64,000 bases of DNA from positions 50,519 through 114,518 of the forward strand of contig CAJURM010000009.1 of the NCBI GenBank assembly GCA_910589025.1. The letters run 5' to 3'. The position numbers and the translations under genes are program-made. The DNA comes from an uncultured Odoribacter sp. Lineage in GTDB: Bacteria; Bacteroidota; Bacteroidia; Bacteroidales; Marinifilaceae. The first letter of the stretch is position 1; each line of letters opens with the position of its first letter. The notes beneath the pieces were generated by a model. It was not told the origin of the DNA. It saw nothing but the letters and a program-made list of their open reading frames with translations, and did not search any database. Shown one piece after another: positions 52,584-61,453 of the stretch.

Positions 52584-53984
52584 ATGGATTTTATTTCTTT
52601 GTTTGACTTAAATAACCGGGTGCGGCGGGTGTTGAAAGACCAGTTTGCCGAACCGCTTTGGATTACAGCAGAGATTGCCTCCGTGCTGGAAAACCGATCG
52701 GGACATTGTTATCTGGAGTTGGTGGATAAGTGTGAGGAGGAAGAGAATCCTGTAGCTGTAGCGAAGGGGACAATCTGGGCGTTTACTTATCGGATGTTAA
52801 AGCCTTATTTTGAGACTACGACGGGCAGACGACTGGAAAAAGGCATGAAGGTGCTGATACAGGCGGAGGTGGTGTTTCATGAGTTGTATGGTTTTTCACT
52901 GAATATAAAGGATATTGACCCGACGTTTACTATCGGGGATATTGAGCGGACAAGGCGGGAGATTATAGAGCAGCTGGAGCAGGAGGGAATCATTGATATG
53001 AACCAGAATCTGGAGATGCCTCTATTGCCTAAAAATGTTGCGGTCATTTCTTCTCCGACAGCAGCCGGATTGGGGGATTTTCTTGACCAGTTGCATAATA
53101 ATTCCTATGGATATAAGTTTCATGTAAAGTTGTTTCCCGCAGTGATGCAGGGAGAGAAGACGACGGAGTCTGTGATTGCTGCTTTGGACCGGATTTATGA
53201 GTATGAGGAATTGTTTGATGTGGTAGTGATTATCCGGGGTGGGGGAGGACAGGCGGATCTGGGAAGTTTTGATTCGTACGACATGGCAGCCAATGTGGCG
53301 CAGTTCCCGCTGCCGGTGATTGCTGGTATCGGGCATGAACGGGATGAAACGATTGTTGACAGGGTGGCGTTTGTGCGGGTGAAAACACCCACGGCGGCAG
53401 CAGCTTTTCTCATAGAGAGATTTCAGGATTTTGAAGCGCGTATCGATGAGTTGAAGGAGGACTTTTGGGCGGGAGCTGATGTGTTGGTTGTGCGGGCAAA
53501 GAACCGTCAGCAGATGTTGGCTGTTGAGGTGAAACGTATGACTCAGCGAATGTTGGATAATCACATCAACCGATTGCGATTGTATTCCCATAAGTCGGGG
53601 CAGGCCGCCCGGTTGTTTGTGTTGAACTATCAGGGAAGGTTTGGTGCTATTGGTGTCCGGTTGAAGAACGGGGTGGAGTCGGGATTTAGTCGGAGTAGTT
53701 TGGCAATGCAGGGATATGTAGAAAGGATAAAACGGCAGTGTAGGATTCTGTTTGAAAAAGATCTGCATGTTTTGGAGTTGGCGGAAACGAAGGTGAAATA
53801 TGTTGATCCGAAGAATGTGCTGGAAAGAGGGTATTCCATTACCCGCTTGAACGGCAAGGCGGTACGTTCGATAGAGTCAGTGAAAGTGGGGGATGTGCTG
53901 GAGACGTCGCTGGTTGACGGTTGGGTGAGGAGTGTGGTCGAAAAGGAAAATTATAAGTGTTTCAATAAAGATAGATCGGAATGA
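52584..53984 (+). CDS. xseA: Exodeoxyribonuclease VII large subunit
   Basis: The 466-residue protein has an N-terminal OB-fold (NNRVRRVLKDQFAEPLWITAEIASVLENRSGHCYLELVDK) and the catalytic domain with AVISSPTAAGLGDFLDQL and VVIIRGGGGQADLGSFDSYDMA. GIGHERDETIVDRVAF and a long coiled coil follow. With XseB it degrades single-stranded DNA in repair. Its stop overlaps the xseB start. Confidence 0.95.
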   Translation: MDFISLFDLNNRVRRVLKDQFAEPLWITAEIASVLENRSGHCYLELVDKCEEEENPVAVAKGTIWAFTYRMLKPYFETTTGRRLEKGMKVLIQAEVVFHELYGFSLNIKDIDPTFTIGDIERTRREIIEQLEQEGIIDMNQNLEMPLLPKNVAVISSPTAAGLGDFLDQLHNNSYGYKFHVKLFPAVMQGEKTTESVIAALDRIYEYEELFDVVVIIRGGGGQADLGSFDSYDMAANVAQFPLPVIAGIGHERDETIVDRVAFVRVKTPTAAAAFLIERFQDFEARIDELKEDFWAGADVLVVRAKNRQQMLAVEVKRMTQRMLDNHINRLRLYSHKSGQAARLFVLNYQGRFGAIGVRLKNGVESGFSRSSLAMQGYVERIKRQCRILFEKDLHVLELAETKVKYVDPKNVLERGYSITRLNGKAVRSIESVKVGDVLETSLVDGWVRSVVEKENYKCFNKDRSE

Positions 53985-54181
53985 AAGAGAAATTGAGTTA
54001 TAAGGAGGCTATGGCTGAAATAGAGCAAGTTGTAGCTTCTTTGGAAGAAAACAAGCTGGATGTGGATGAATTGGGGGTGAAAGTGAAGCGGGTGTCTGAG
54101 TTGCTTGCTTTTTGTAAAGCGAAGTTGCACGATACGGAGGAGGAAGTGGAGAATATTCTGAAAACGATGGAGGAGGAGTAG
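53981..54181 (+). CDS. xseB: Exodeoxyribonuclease VII small subunit
   Basis: The 66-residue helical protein has LSYKEAMAEIEQVVASLEENKLDVDELGVKVKRVSELLAFCKAKL, the normal XseB pattern of two long helices. It overlaps xseA by 4 bp (ATGA), so the two are translated together. Confidence 0.93.
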   Translation: MKEKLSYKEAMAEIEQVVASLEENKLDVDELGVKVKRVSELLAFCKAKLHDTEEEVENILKTMEEE

Positions 54182-54184
54182 TTT

Positions 54185-55558
54185 ATGAGGGAGGGGCTGA
54201 TATTGTGTGCTTGTTGTTTATGGGGCATTGTTGCAGATGTGTGGGCACAGCCGAATGTCTCTTTGCAGCAATTGTTACAGTGTTCGGAATTGAAGCATGC
54301 GGTGGTAGGGATTTCTGTGAAATCGGTGAAGGATGGCCGAACAATTGTGGAGTATGAGGGTGATAAATCTTTACAGCCTGCTTCTGTGTGTAAAATACTG
54401 CCGACGGCATTGGCATTGAAGACGAAAGGGAGCGATTTTCGTTATATAACGAAGGTTATGACTACGGGGAAGATTGAGGATGGAATTTTACAGGGTGATG
54501 TTGTTATCCGGTCTCAAGGTGATCCATGTCCGGATTCCCGTTATTTCCGTGAGTATGTTTTTTTGGACCGTTTGGTAGAAATCATTCGGCAGCGGGGCAT
54601 TCGGAAGATACAAGGGTATATAAGGGTTGAAGGTGGTGAACGTGCTGTGGTGCCAGGTTCTTGGTTGTGGGAGGATATTTCTAATTATTACGGTGCTGCT
54701 TATTTCCCATTCAATTATAGGGATAATACGTATTATTTAGGTTTCCGTACAGGACAAGCCGGAGAAAAGGCCGAGTTGTTGTTTGTGGAGCCGGAACAGC
54801 CGGGTATCAGTTTTGTGAGTGAGGTGGTTGCCGGAACAGGAAATGTGGATGATGCCTGGATATTTGGGGGACCATATAGCCGAGTGATGAATGTGGTGGG
54901 GAGTTTGCCTAAGAAACGACAACTTTATCGTATTAAAGGAGCGATGCATCATCCAGTGTCATGTTTTTTGAAAGAGCTGGAGGAGAAGTTGAAAAAGTGT
55001 GATATTGTGCTGGAGAAGGAATTGCTGCCTGTGGCTGAGGAGAAGGAATTGGCTGTTTTTACTTCGCCGGAGTTGAAAGAGATTGTGCGGATAACCAACA
55101 AAAAGAGTGTCAATTTGTTTGCGGAAGCGTTAGGAAATTTGGTAACAGTAGGGGATTTCCCTGTTCGTTGTTGTTCTATGCTGCATGAAATAGGTATGGA
55201 TACGTCCGGAATCGTGTTGCGGGATGCTTGTGGATTGTCGGTTGTGAATACTGTCCCAGCTGCTGTGTTTAGTGATTTTTTACTTTGGGCTTATAAAGAG
55301 TTAGGATGGGATTTTGTTGCTTCTTTACCTTTGGCTGGTACCGATGCTGGTCTGAATGCTTATCTTGCCGCCGATCCGGTATTAAAAAATAAGTTGCGGG
55401 CTAAGACAGGCTCTTTTACCGGAGTGCGCTGTTTGTCTGGTTATCTCACAAAGAAGAATGGTGAAGTGCTTGTTTTTACTGTGCTTGTTAATCATTTTAT
55501 TTGTTCTCCTGTGCTGCTTCAAAAAAGAATCGGTAGTTTTCTTGCCACGCTTGTTTGA
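54185..55558 (+). CDS. dacB: D-alanyl-D-alanine carboxypeptidase/endopeptidase, PBP4 type
   Basis: The 457-residue protein has a signal peptide and the three active-site motifs of S13 peptidases: SVCK (S67, K70), SVN (308-310) and KTG (407-409). PBP4-type enzymes trim pentapeptides and cut DD-crosslinks in the periplasm. It starts 3 bp after xseB and ends the operon at a strong terminator. Confidence 0.9.
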   Translation: MREGLILCACCLWGIVADVWAQPNVSLQQLLQCSELKHAVVGISVKSVKDGRTIVEYEGDKSLQPASVCKILPTALALKTKGSDFRYITKVMTTGKIEDGILQGDVVIRSQGDPCPDSRYFREYVFLDRLVEIIRQRGIRKIQGYIRVEGGERAVVPGSWLWEDISNYYGAAYFPFNYRDNTYYLGFRTGQAGEKAELLFVEPEQPGISFVSEVVAGTGNVDDAWIFGGPYSRVMNVVGSLPKKRQLYRIKGAMHHPVSCFLKELEEKLKKCDIVLEKELLPVAEEKELAVFTSPELKEIVRITNKKSVNLFAEALGNLVTVGDFPVRCCSMLHEIGMDTSGIVLRDACGLSVVNTVPAAVFSDFLLWAYKELGWDFVASLPLAGTDAGLNAYLAADPVLKNKLRAKTGSFTGVRCLSGYLTKKNGEVLVFTVLVNHFICSPVLLQKRIGSFLATLV

Positions 55559-55569
55559 TGAAGTATAAA

Positions 55570-55600
55570 AAAAGAGTGCCCGATTTTTGAGCACTCTTTT
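55570..55600. terminator. Bidirectional terminator between dacB and dnaK
   Basis: AAAAGAGTGC and GCACTCTTTT form a 10-bp stem with an 11-nt loop. It serves the convergent dacB and dnaK genes, with T runs on both strands. Confidence 0.88.
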
Positions 55601-55618
55601 CAATTCTGGTAAAGAATT

Positions 55619-57535
55619 TTATTTTACTTCCTCGAAATCAACATCGGTTACTTCCTGGTCTTTGCTTCCGTTGGGTTGTCCGGTGTTCGGAGTACCTTGG
55701 GGGCCTTGCTGTGTACCGCCTTGCTGTTGTTGTGCTTGGGCGTTGTACATTTCCTGTGAAGCTGCCTGAAATACGCTGTTCAGCTTGTCGATGGCACTGT
55801 TGATTCGTTCAACTTCCTGGGCTTTATGTGCTTCTTTCAGTTCCTGTAAAGCGGCTTCAATAGGCTGTTTTTTGTCAGCAGGCAGTTTGTCGCCGAATTC
55901 TTTCAGTTGTTTTTCTGTCTGAAAAATCATGGAGTCGGCTTTGTTGATGGTGTCGATCCGTTCTTTTTCTTTTCTGTCGGCTTCTGCGTTGGCGGTTGCT
56001 TCATCTTTCATCCGTTTGATGTCGGCATCTGAAAGACCAGAAGAAGCTTCGATTCGGATGGATTGTTCTTTGCCGGTGGCTTTGTCTTTAGCCGATACGT
56101 TCAAAATACCGTTGGCATCGATGTCGAAAGTTACTTCAATCTGGGGAACTCCACGTGGGGCGGGCGGAATGCTGTCTAAATGGAAACGACCGATGGTCTT
56201 ATTGTCTCTTGCCATAGGACGCTCGCCTTGTAAGATGTGGATTTCAACAGAAGGCTGGTTGTCCGCAGCGGTTGAGAAGACTTCCGATTTTTTGGTCGGG
56301 ATAGTCGTGTTGGATTCAATTAGTTTGGTCATGACACCTCCTAAGGTTTCGATACCTAGGGATAGTGGTGTTACGTCCAGCAATAGTACGTCTTTTACTT
56401 CTCCTGTTAAGACACCGCCTTGAATAGCAGCACCGATAGCAACTACTTCATCCGGGTTTACTCCCTTAGAAGGAGTTTTGCCAAAGAATTCTTCTACTTT
56501 TTTCTGAACAGCTGGAATACGGGTAGAGCCTCCTACTAAGATTACTTCGTCAATCTGTGAAGCCTGTAGGTTGGCATCTTGCAAAGCTTTTCTGCAAGGT
56601 TCGATGGTTCTTTCCACCAAGTGATAGGTCAGTTGGTCAAACTGGGCTTTGGTTAAGGTGCGTACCAAGTGTTTGGGAATACCGTTTACGGGGAAGATGT
56701 ACGGCAGGTTGATTTCGGTTGTTGTAGAGCTGGATAGTTCGATTTTGGCTTTTTCAGCAGCCTCTTTCAACCGTTGATGTGCCATAGCGTCTTGACGGAT
56801 ATCCACGCCTTCGTCTTTTTGGAATTCGTCGGCGAGCCAGTTGATGATTACGTCGTCGAAGTCGTCACCTCCTAAATGAGTATCTCCATTGGTGGATTTT
56901 ACTTCAAATACACCGTCGCCCAATTCCAGGATGGATATGTCAAACGTACCTCCACCCAAGTCGAAGACAGCGATTTTCATGTCTCTGTCTTTTTTATCCA
57001 ATCCGTATGCCAAAGCGGCAGCTGTCGGTTCGTTGATTATTCGCTTCACTGTTAACCCGGCAATTTCTCCGGCTTCTTTAGTCGCCTGACGCTGGGAATC
57101 GTTAAAATAAGCCGGAACGGTGATGACAGCTTCGGAAACTTCTTGTCCCAGGTAATCTTCTGCGGTTTTTTTCATCTTTTGAAGTATCATGGCAGAGATT
57201 TCCTGCGGAGAATATTTGCGGTCGTCAATTACTACACGGGGGGTATTATTGTCTCCTTTGACTACTTCATAGGGGACGCGTTTTATTTCGTTACTTACCT
57301 GATCAAAGGTTTCACCCATGAAACGTTTGATGGAGTAAACGGTTTTTTTCGGGTTTGTGATGGCCTGACGTTTTGCCGGATCGCCGACTTTCCGTTCGCC
57401 GTTTTCTACAAATGCAACAATGGAGGGCGTGGTACGCCGTCCTTCACTGTTTGGTATTACCACGGGCTCGTTGCCTTCCATAACGGCTACACAAGAGTTT
57501 GTGGTTCCTAAGTCAATTCCAATTATTTTTCCCAT
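55619..57535 (-). CDS. dnaK: Chaperone DnaK (Hsp70)
   Basis: The 638-residue protein is a full-length DnaK: GKIIGIDLGTTNSCVAVMEGNEPVVI, VFDLGGGTFDISILEL, VILVGGSTRIPAVQ, the linker DVLLLDVTPLSLGIETLGG, and a C-terminal Gln/Gly-rich tail ending EVTDVDFEEVK. It is the general stress chaperone. It stands alone here, with no dnaJ or grpE beside it. The upstream region has a palindrome at 57693-57709 and no standard promoter. Confidence 0.98.
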   Translation of the reverse strand: MGKIIGIDLGTTNSCVAVMEGNEPVVIPNSEGRRTTPSIVAFVENGERKVGDPAKRQAITNPKKTVYSIKRFMGETFDQVSNEIKRVPYEVVKGDNNTPRVVIDDRKYSPQEISAMILQKMKKTAEDYLGQEVSEAVITVPAYFNDSQRQATKEAGEIAGLTVKRIINEPTAAALAYGLDKKDRDMKIAVFDLGGGTFDISILELGDGVFEVKSTNGDTHLGGDDFDDVIINWLADEFQKDEGVDIRQDAMAHQRLKEAAEKAKIELSSSTTTEINLPYIFPVNGIPKHLVRTLTKAQFDQLTYHLVERTIEPCRKALQDANLQASQIDEVILVGGSTRIPAVQKKVEEFFGKTPSKGVNPDEVVAIGAAIQGGVLTGEVKDVLLLDVTPLSLGIETLGGVMTKLIESNTTIPTKKSEVFSTAADNQPSVEIHILQGERPMARDNKTIGRFHLDSIPPAPRGVPQIEVTFDIDANGILNVSAKDKATGKEQSIRIEASSGLSDADIKRMKDEATANAEADRKEKERIDTINKADSMIFQTEKQLKEFGDKLPADKKQPIEAALQELKEAHKAQEVERINSAIDKLNSVFQAASQEMYNAQAQQQQGGTQQGPQGTPNTGQPNGSKDQEVTDVDFEEVK

Positions 57536-57692
57536 AATGTTTTATATTTTATTTCGTTTATATTATTCGTTTTCTGCTGTCTGAAAGTTTTCTGCCAGAC
57601 ACGTTTATCTTTTATCAAATGGTGTGCCATCTTCTAAAGCTGGGTATTTTTTTGTAAAAATGGCGGATTTTTTCTCAGGAGAATTGGTGAAA

Positions 57693-57709
57693 TGTCATGT
57701 TTTATGACA
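57693..57709. promoter_or_regulatory. Inverted repeat upstream of dnaK
   Basis: TGTCAT-GTTTT-ATGACA is a perfect 6-bp inverted repeat about 160 bp upstream of the dnaK ATG. A second looser one, TGTCTG...CAGACA, spans about 57579-57602. No Bacteroidetes consensus promoter is visible between them, so dnaK may use another sigma factor or a regulator that binds these repeats. The remainder of 57710-58150 shows no gene I can support. Confidence 0.4.
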
Positions 57710-58154
57710 GAACGGCAGAATGCATGGGTGTGAATCGGATGTTGGGGTGGGATATCCAAAGAGTTTTAGAAAGTGAAATGTACCTTTTTGTAGGAAGCAG
57801 ATGATGTTAAATGTGGTGCTGTCCATTTATGTATCAAAGTATTTGGCAATAAGAATGCTTGTGTTGATGTGCTTATACGAAAAGTGTTCCAAGGATTGGA
57901 ATTATGCTATTGGGGGTAATGTGTAGGTTAATCGTTATCGATTGATACATAGCTTGTTTTGATAGAAGAAATGAACGATGCCTTGATGGTGGACTGATTT
58001 CCGATGTCTTTCTTCATTTAGTGGTTGATGTAAGACGATTTCCGGGCGTTTGAACTGGAGTGTCAGAATAAAGCGAATGAGGCTTTGGTGGCGTTGAAGA
58101 AAATGCAGGGACAAAAGTGGTATTTATACCCAATTTTAGTATGCTGAAATACTT

Positions 58155-58162
58155 TAATTTTG
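58155..58162 (+). promoter_or_regulatory. Possible -7 element before the cysteate synthase-like gene
   Basis: TAATTTTG fits TAnnTTTG. No good -33 element is found at the right distance. The ATG at 58202 would lie about 33 nt from the start of transcription. Confidence 0.35.
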
Positions 58163-58201
58163 CATGTTGTTAAGTAATGTGTTGAATTGAAGACCTTTGA
58201 A

Positions 58202-59476
58202 ATGACCGATTATGTTCTGGAGTCCCGTTGCTGCGGGACTAAGTTTAAGGATGGTGATTGGGCATTGGATTGCCCGAAACAGGACGGTGCTGCACTGATA
58301 TTTGCTCAGTATGCTAAACAGCAGTTGGAAGTGAAAGAGTATCTGCCCGGATTGTATAAATTTTCGGATTGGTTGCCTATTTGCCGGATGTTGGAAGGTT
58401 CCGGAGCGCCTGTAACTTATAAGAGTATAGGGTTGGCACAGGCATTGGGGTTGACGAATCTCTATATTACTTTTAACGGATATTGGCCGGAAAAAGGAGC
58501 TTTAATGATGACTGGAGCTTTTAAGGAGTGTGAAGCCTATTCTGTGTGTGCCCGTATTAATCAGAATGAAAATAAGGTTATGGTTGTGGCTTCGGCGGGA
58601 AATACGGCAAGGGCTTTTGCTCGTGTTTGTTCGAAGAATAAAATACCCCTTTTGCTTTGTGTTCCGGAGGATTGTATGGATGCAATGTGGTCAGCTGAGC
58701 CTCTGGATGATTGTGTGAAGGTTGTGGCAACCGCTGCTGGTAGTGATTATTTCGATGCTATCCGTCTTTCCAATGTTGTATGTGAGCTGGATGGATTTTA
58801 TCCGGAAGGTGGGGCCAAGAATGTAGCCCGTCGCGATGGAATGGGGACGACAGTGTTGTCGGCAGTGACCACAATTGGACGTATTCCTGATTATTATTTT
58901 CAGGCTGTGGGGAGCGGAACCGGAGCTATTGCAGCTTGGGAGGCAAATAAGCGTTTTTTGGCGGATGGACGTTACGGGGAACATCTGATGAAGTTGATGG
59001 TGTCGCAAAATATTCCTTTTACTCCAATATATGATGCTTGGAGAGCTCATTCCCGGGAGTTGTTGCCGTGTAATGCCGATGTGGCACGCAAGCAGGCCGA
59101 AGAGATTTGTGCGAAAGTGCTTTCTAATCGTAAACCACCATATTCTGTAAAGGGCGGGCTTTTTGATGCTTTAATGGAAACCCGCGGAGATGTATTGGCG
59201 GTGACGAATGAGGAGGCTAAAGCGGCAGCAGACTTGTTTTGCCGTCTGGAAGGCTCGGATATAGAACCGGCAGCCGGAGTGACTACTGCATCTTTGATTC
59301 AAGCAGTGAAGGAGGGGAAAGTAGCCAAGAATTCTGTCATTATGTTGAATATCACCGGAGGAGGGGTTCAACGGTTCAGGAATGAAAATAGACTGGTGTA
59401 CAAAGATCCGGATTATATTTTTCCTATTGATGCGGAACCGGATTTGATAAAAAAGGTGATAACTGATTTGTTTTAA
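58202..59476 (+). CDS. Cysteate synthase-like PLP enzyme (threonine synthase family)
   Basis: The 424-residue fold-type II PLP enzyme starts MTDYVLESRCCGTKF with a short Cys-containing N-terminal segment. It carries FSDWLPI, GAPVTYKSIGLAQALGLTNLYITFNGYWPEKGA and the PLP lysine K108 in GAFKE. ASAGNTARAFA, PEGGAKNVARRDGMGTTVL and NITGGGVQRF follow. This pattern (DWLP, GPVTYKS, FNGYWPE) is that of cysteate synthase, which makes L-cysteate from O-phosphoserine and sulfite, rather than ordinary threonine synthase. In Bacteroidetes cysteate feeds sulfonolipid (capnine) synthesis. The distinction from threonine synthase is from recognition, not from a search. Confidence 0.78.
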   Translation: MTDYVLESRCCGTKFKDGDWALDCPKQDGAALIFAQYAKQQLEVKEYLPGLYKFSDWLPICRMLEGSGAPVTYKSIGLAQALGLTNLYITFNGYWPEKGALMMTGAFKECEAYSVCARINQNENKVMVVASAGNTARAFARVCSKNKIPLLLCVPEDCMDAMWSAEPLDDCVKVVATAAGSDYFDAIRLSNVVCELDGFYPEGGAKNVARRDGMGTTVLSAVTTIGRIPDYYFQAVGSGTGAIAAWEANKRFLADGRYGEHLMKLMVSQNIPFTPIYDAWRAHSRELLPCNADVARKQAEEICAKVLSNRKPPYSVKGGLFDALMETRGDVLAVTNEEAKAAADLFCRLEGSDIEPAAGVTTASLIQAVKEGKVAKNSVIMLNITGGGVQRFRNENRLVYKDPDYIFPIDAEPDLIKKVITDLF

Positions 59477-59497
59477 TAGATTTAGATAAAAGGAATG

Positions 59498-59533
59498 AAA
59501 AGGTGTGTCAAACGATGCGCCTTTTATTTTTTT
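59498..59533 (+). terminator. Terminator after the cysteate synthase-like gene
   Basis: AAAAGGTG pairs with CGCCTTTT (one G-U pair) around a ~11-nt loop, followed by ATTTTTTT. Confidence 0.8.
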
Positions 59534-59545
59534 AGGGCATTGATG

Positions 59546-59553
59546 TATATTTG
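59546..59553 (+). promoter_or_regulatory. Probable -7 element of the YihY-like gene
   Basis: TATATTTG matches TAnnTTTG and lies ~45 bp before the start codon. The -33 region is T-rich. Confidence 0.45.
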
Positions 59554-59592
59554 TAAACTTTTTCTACGTATAAACAGGTAATTTGGAAGAAA

Positions 59593-60891
59593 ATGATTAT
59601 GTCGAAATTGTATAAATTGAAAAAGTTTTTTTCTCTGGGGTATTATTATGCTATTCTTAGGAAAGATTGGCGGGGGGTGGCTTTATTTCGCGGTTTGCTT
59701 CTCCGGGGAATGGCAATACTTGTGATTTCTGTAAATCGGTTTGTTGGGGATGCTTGTATGGTTTCGGCTTCAGCTTTGACGTTTTATTCAGTTTTGTCTT
59801 TTATCCCGATAGTTGCTTTGGTTTTAGGAATAGCTAAAGGTTTTGGCGTGGGGAAAGTTTTGGAACAACAGATTCGTGAACAGACTTTTACCGATCCGCA
59901 GGTTATGGATTTTGTTGTACAATTTGCCAATCATGCGTTGGAAAATACGAAAGGCGGACTTATTACAGGTTTGGGAATCATGATTTTGCTTTGGTCTGTT
60001 ATCAAAGTGTTAGGTAATACGGAGTTGGCGATGAATCGGATATGGGGTATCAAAAGAGGCCGGAAATTGACCCGAAAATTTTCAGATTATCTTTCTGTTA
60101 TGTTTATTGCTCCGATCTTGCTGACTCTGATCAGCGGTATAAATGTATTTCTGACCTCTAATTTACAGACAATAGCAGTGGAAGAAGGTTTTTTGCGTTA
60201 CGCCAGTTCGTTAATCATCTGGCTGGTGAATGTTCTACCTTATTTGTTGGTGTGGTTTTTGTTTGTTTTTCTTTATATGTATATGCCAGCTACACCTGTC
60301 AAATTTAAGTATGCCATATTGGCGGGGATTATAGCAGGAACGGTTTACCAGGTGATGCAATGGTTTTATATTCGCTTTCAGATAGGGGTGAGTTCGTATA
60401 ATGCAATTTATGGGAGTTTGGCTGCTTTGCCGCTTTTGCTTGTTTGGTTGCAATTGAGTTGGAGTATTGTTTTGTGGGGAACGGAATTGTGTTATATTTT
60501 CCGGAATCGTCATTGTATGTATCTGAATTCGCTGGATCGTGAAAGCCGCTGGATTGAGAATGTGGGGCAAGCGGTAAAAATATTGAAGTATATTTCGGAT
60601 GAATATATGCAGAATAAAGGAGGGGTAACTTTGGGACAAATCAGTAAGAAGCTGAAAATAAGTACAAGTAAATTGCAGATTGTGCTTCATGAACTGGTGG
60701 AGAAGTCGGTGTTAGCAGGGTGGAGAGAGGATGATGATATTGTGTATTTACCTTTAAGGGATTTACATCAGTTATCAATGGCGGATGTTATCAACCGTTT
60801 GGCCAATGTGGATACTCAAATGGAAAAAGGTTGGGGAAGGCGGTATGCAGATGCTATAGAAAAGGAGTTCGGTCACGATAAGTTTGCTTAA
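59593..60891 (+). CDS. YihY/virulence factor BrkB family membrane protein
   Basis: The 432-residue protein has about six membrane segments of the BrkB type (SASALTFYSVLSFIPIVALVLGIAKGFG, then YMYMPATPVKFKYAILAGIIAGTVYQVMQWFY) and a C-terminal cytoplasmic winged-helix-like region (~330-430). Despite the old name ribonuclease BN, the family has no proven nuclease function and is probably a transporter or flippase-like protein. An in-frame ATG at 59599 is an equally good start. Confidence 0.85.
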   Translation: MIMSKLYKLKKFFSLGYYYAILRKDWRGVALFRGLLLRGMAILVISVNRFVGDACMVSASALTFYSVLSFIPIVALVLGIAKGFGVGKVLEQQIREQTFTDPQVMDFVVQFANHALENTKGGLITGLGIMILLWSVIKVLGNTELAMNRIWGIKRGRKLTRKFSDYLSVMFIAPILLTLISGINVFLTSNLQTIAVEEGFLRYASSLIIWLVNVLPYLLVWFLFVFLYMYMPATPVKFKYAILAGIIAGTVYQVMQWFYIRFQIGVSSYNAIYGSLAALPLLLVWLQLSWSIVLWGTELCYIFRNRHCMYLNSLDRESRWIENVGQAVKILKYISDEYMQNKGGVTLGQISKKLKISTSKLQIVLHELVEKSVLAGWREDDDIVYLPLRDLHQLSMADVINRLANVDTQMEKGWGRRYADAIEKEFGHDKFA

Positions 60892-60928
60892 TTCTGTAAG
60901 TTAAAGTCGGAGGGGCGTAAGTTTATTT

Positions 60929-60960
60929 TTTGGTTATTAGGAATAATGTAAGTATATTGG
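60929..60960 (+). promoter_or_regulatory. Probable promoter of the START-like gene
   Basis: TTTG (60929-60932), a 20-nt spacer and TATATTGG (60953-60960) differ from consensus by one base. Confidence 0.5.
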
Positions 60961-60979
60961 ACTCAAATTAGATTGTATT

Positions 60980-61357
60980 ATGCGGAAAAAAATAGAGTTA
61001 GAGTATATTTTTTCATCATCCGTAAAAGTTCTTTTTTCCAGATTGAGTACACCTGCCGGTTTGTCTGAGTGGTTTGCGGATGATGTATTTCAAAAAGAGA
61101 ATCATTTTGTATTTGTATGGAATGCTACGGAGCATACAGCAATCTTGAAAGACAGTAAATCCAATTCTTTTGTCCGTTTCCAATGGGAAGACCGTCTACA
61201 TGAAGATGAATATTTTGAGTTTAACATTCGTGTTGAACCGCTGACTCAGGATGTAGCCCTGATTATCACAGATTTTACTGATGAGGAGGATGAAGAGGAT
61301 TCGGTGGAGTTGTGGAATAAGCAAATGGATATGTTACACCGTACTTTGGGAGCCTGA
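60980..61357 (+). CDS. START/AHSA1-like domain protein
   Basis: The 125-residue single-domain protein starts with KIELEYIFSSSVKVLFSRLSTPAGLSEWFADDV, the usual opening of bacterial START-like/AHSA1 proteins. It continues as a helix-grip fold with an acidic TDEEDEEDSVELWNKQMDMLHRTL end. It would bind a hydrophobic ligand; the ligand and function are unknown. It has its own promoter and lies ahead of the lptF-like gene. Confidence 0.75.
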   Translation: MRKKIELEYIFSSSVKVLFSRLSTPAGLSEWFADDVFQKENHFVFVWNATEHTAILKDSKSNSFVRFQWEDRLHEDEYFEFNIRVEPLTQDVALIITDFTDEEDEEDSVELWNKQMDMLHRTLGA

Positions 61358-61396
61358 AGGAAACACATACTGAAGTGGTAGCTAAGCTTTGACTGC

Positions 61397-61427
61397 TTTG
61401 ACTTTCCCGACTTTTTATCTACATTTG
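61397..61427 (+). promoter_or_regulatory. Promoter of the lptF-like/fmt operon
   Basis: TTTG (61397-61400), a 19-nt spacer and TACATTTG (61420-61427) match the consensus exactly. Transcription would start ~20 nt before the ATG at 61454. Confidence 0.82.
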
Positions 61428-61453
61428 TGGCGGTTTAATAAGATGGTTTGCAG

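Noticed and set aside
58020..58150. Remnant of a gene before the cysteate synthase-like gene
   Set aside because: Short frames here are interrupted and show no family pattern.
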